DNA of 64,000 nucleotides from Butyrivibrio sp. WCD3002 (GTDB lineage: Bacteria > Bacillota > Clostridia > Lachnospirales > Lachnospiraceae). The notes under the pieces are model-generated. The model was given only the letters and a program-made list of their open reading frames with translations. It was not told where the DNA came from and ran no database searches. Location: assembly GCF_000424265.1 (NCBI RefSeq), contig NZ_AUJO01000001.1, forward strand, positions 1-64,000, in the 5' to 3' direction. Positions 62,689-64,000 of the stretch are shown piece after piece. Numbering within the stretch: position 1 is the first letter of the stretch; every line of letters starts with the position of its first letter. The position numbers were made by a program, and so were the translations under genes.

Positions 62689-64000
62689 TGAATTTTAAAT
62701 ATCTAAGAAAAATCGCAACACTGATTTTTATAAGTGCAGCATTATTGCTAATTCCGGCAAACAGTATTAGCGCAAGTGCTGATGAAAAGCTCCCTGAGGG
62801 GAGCTTAAGTATTGCTCCGAATGTGGAGAATTTAGGCATCATAGAGATCACTGATGAAGAGGCTAAGGAACTGGAAGAAGCCTCTGTGCTTAACGGCTTT
62901 GCCACGCCTACGGGAGATCACTACAGATATTTGTCAGCTGACGAAAAGCTTCTATACAGAGCTTTATATAATGCCATAACTCAGAAAAAATATATCCCCT
63001 ACAGTACGAATATAAGCAGTAATGATTATAGGAACTACAAACAGTACGAATATGTATTTGAAACGAGTAAGACTAAAACAGGCTTTGACAGTAATTTTGA
63101 TTATTATCTGAATCATGCAAGGCAGGCACTTTATTATGATCATCCTGACAGAATAGAGTTTTTTATGTGCTGGCCCAGGTGGACCTATGCTTATGGTCAT
63201 ACCAATGGAACCACTACTGAAATCAGCTTTTGTTTTATACTTCGCTCATGGTATGACGACACCCGGTTTGAGAAGCTGGATAACGAGATAAGACAGGGAC
63301 TGAATAATTATCTGGAATATATACGCAGTAATGGACTTGTTAGTAGCTGGAGCGCAGTTACGGAGCTTAATGTGTATAATTATTATTCTGATTCAATAAG
63401 TTATGACTGGGATTGCGCCTCGGATATAAGCCTGGCCGGAACATATAATTTGTCACACACGGCCTGGGGTGCTCTGGCATCTCCTGACAGGAAGGCTGTA
63501 TGTGATGGCTATTCTGCAGGCTTTGAAATGATAATGGACAGCCTGAATATTGATTCTATGGTAATAGCCGGTCTGAGCAAAGGAGGCGGCCATGCCTGGA
63601 ACATCGTCAAGCTTGATGGCAGATGGTATGAGGTTGATACAACCTGGGCTTCCGGTCATGATACAGATGAACATATCAAATGGTTTAACAGGACTACGGC
63701 AGAGTTTGCCTCGATGAATCCGCAGCATATGAGGTCTACTGGTAATGCGTTAAGCGGTTTTAGAATGCCTTTGGCCTATGGAACCCATTATACCTATGAT
63801 TATCTTAGCTCTACACCTGAAGCGGCTCTTGAACATGATGATTATGTAGAGGTTACGGGAATCAGTATTACGGAGACTACTAAGGATATTATGACCGGCG
63901 ATACCTTTACTCTTGATCCTGTGGTTACTCCGGGGAATGCAGTTAATAAAAGCTATTTCTTTGAGACAGATGATGAAAGCATCGTTGCTCTGAGCGGAAA
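62688..64000 (+). CDS. Secreted transglutaminase-like protein, partial at window end
   Basis: A frame that runs off the window; 437 residues are visible. The ATG overlaps the TAA of the previous gene (TAATG). A signal peptide (about 1-32) is followed by an unassigned region and a transglutaminase-like domain at about 240-330, with Cys272 (AVCDGYSAG), His302 (GGHAWNIV) and Asp317 (EVDTTWAS). From about residue 388 a bacterial Ig-like (Big_2) domain starts (VEVTGISITETTKDIM). It is paralogous to the preceding protein in its catalytic region but differs in the C-terminal architecture. Start codon overlap implies coupled translation. Confidence 0.85.
   Translation, partial: MNFKYLRKIATLIFISAALLLIPANSISASADEKLPEGSLSIAPNVENLGIIEITDEEAKELEEASVLNGFATPTGDHYRYLSADEKLLYRALYNAITQKKYIPYSTNISSNDYRNYKQYEYVFETSKTKTGFDSNFDYYLNHARQALYYDHPDRIEFFMCWPRWTYAYGHTNGTTTEISFCFILRSWYDDTRFEKLDNEIRQGLNNYLEYIRSNGLVSSWSAVTELNVYNYYSDSISYDWDCASDISLAGTYNLSHTAWGALASPDRKAVCDGYSAGFEMIMDSLNIDSMVIAGLSKGGGHAWNIVKLDGRWYEVDTTWASGHDTDEHIKWFNRTTAEFASMNPQHMRSTGNALSGFRMPLAYGTHYTYDYLSSTPEAALEHDDYVEVTGISITETTKDIMTGDTFTLDPVVTPGNAVNKSYFFETDDESIVALSG

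Overview
The window looks like chromosome from a low-GC, Gram-positive, motile anaerobe of the Lachnospiraceae. The rumen genera Butyrivibrio and Pseudobutyrivibrio fit best. Supporting this are AGGAGG-type ribosome binding sites, GlgC/GlgD glycogen genes, an ispH gene overlapping an S1-protein gene, chemoreceptors and CheR, LRR_5/BspA-type secreted proteins with a class B sortase, and a galactoside locus with LplB/YtcP-type permeases, GH27 and GH35. The genus is inferred from gene content and was not checked by any search.

Layout. 1-3.8 kb: an XRE regulator, a RAYT-type transposase, comM and a C-terminally truncated dprA, bounded by copies of a short repeat. 3.9-8.7 kb: glycolysis (gap, pgk, two tpiA genes separated by a shikimate-kinase-like gene) with structured intergenic elements. 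8.8-18.4 kb: a chemoreceptor, a purine permease, an unknown protein, a TetR regulator, then a BaiN-type flavoprotein with cmk-ispH-S1 protein. 18.7-25.4 kb: a secreted Ig-like protein preceded by a LytTR-like operator, a LytTR/DUF3021 pair, cheR, a secreted lysozyme-LRR protein, small unknown genes and a DUF362 ferredoxin. 25.5-34.3 kb: a galactoside locus (GH27, a 54-bp hairpin minisatellite, a LacI regulator, an ABC importer, GH35) with LacI-type operators. 34.5-42 kb: msrC, nadE, glgCD, a GGDEF protein, a PurF-like protein without the catalytic cysteine, HU and an orphan transcription unit. 42.2-47.3 kb: a HerA-like ATPase and a Gtr-type glycan-modification module. 47.4-64 kb: secreted LRR/FN3 proteins, a second chemoreceptor, a CPBP protease, a degenerate soluble chemoreceptor-like protein, PIN-PhoH, DNA polymerase IV, sortase B and two transglutaminase-like secreted proteins. 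The last gene runs off the end.

The most unusual features are non-coding: two families of dispersed hairpin elements (A and B) with compensatory base changes between copies, a hairpin-bearing tandem repeat, a 20-bp perfect palindrome, and an inverted repeat able to mask the lytTR ribosome binding site. Among proteins, the most notable are a C-terminal LRR_5 module shared by four otherwise different secreted proteins, the glutaminase-dead PurF paralogue and the degenerate chemoreceptor. No rRNA, tRNA, CRISPR array or intact insertion sequence was recognised.
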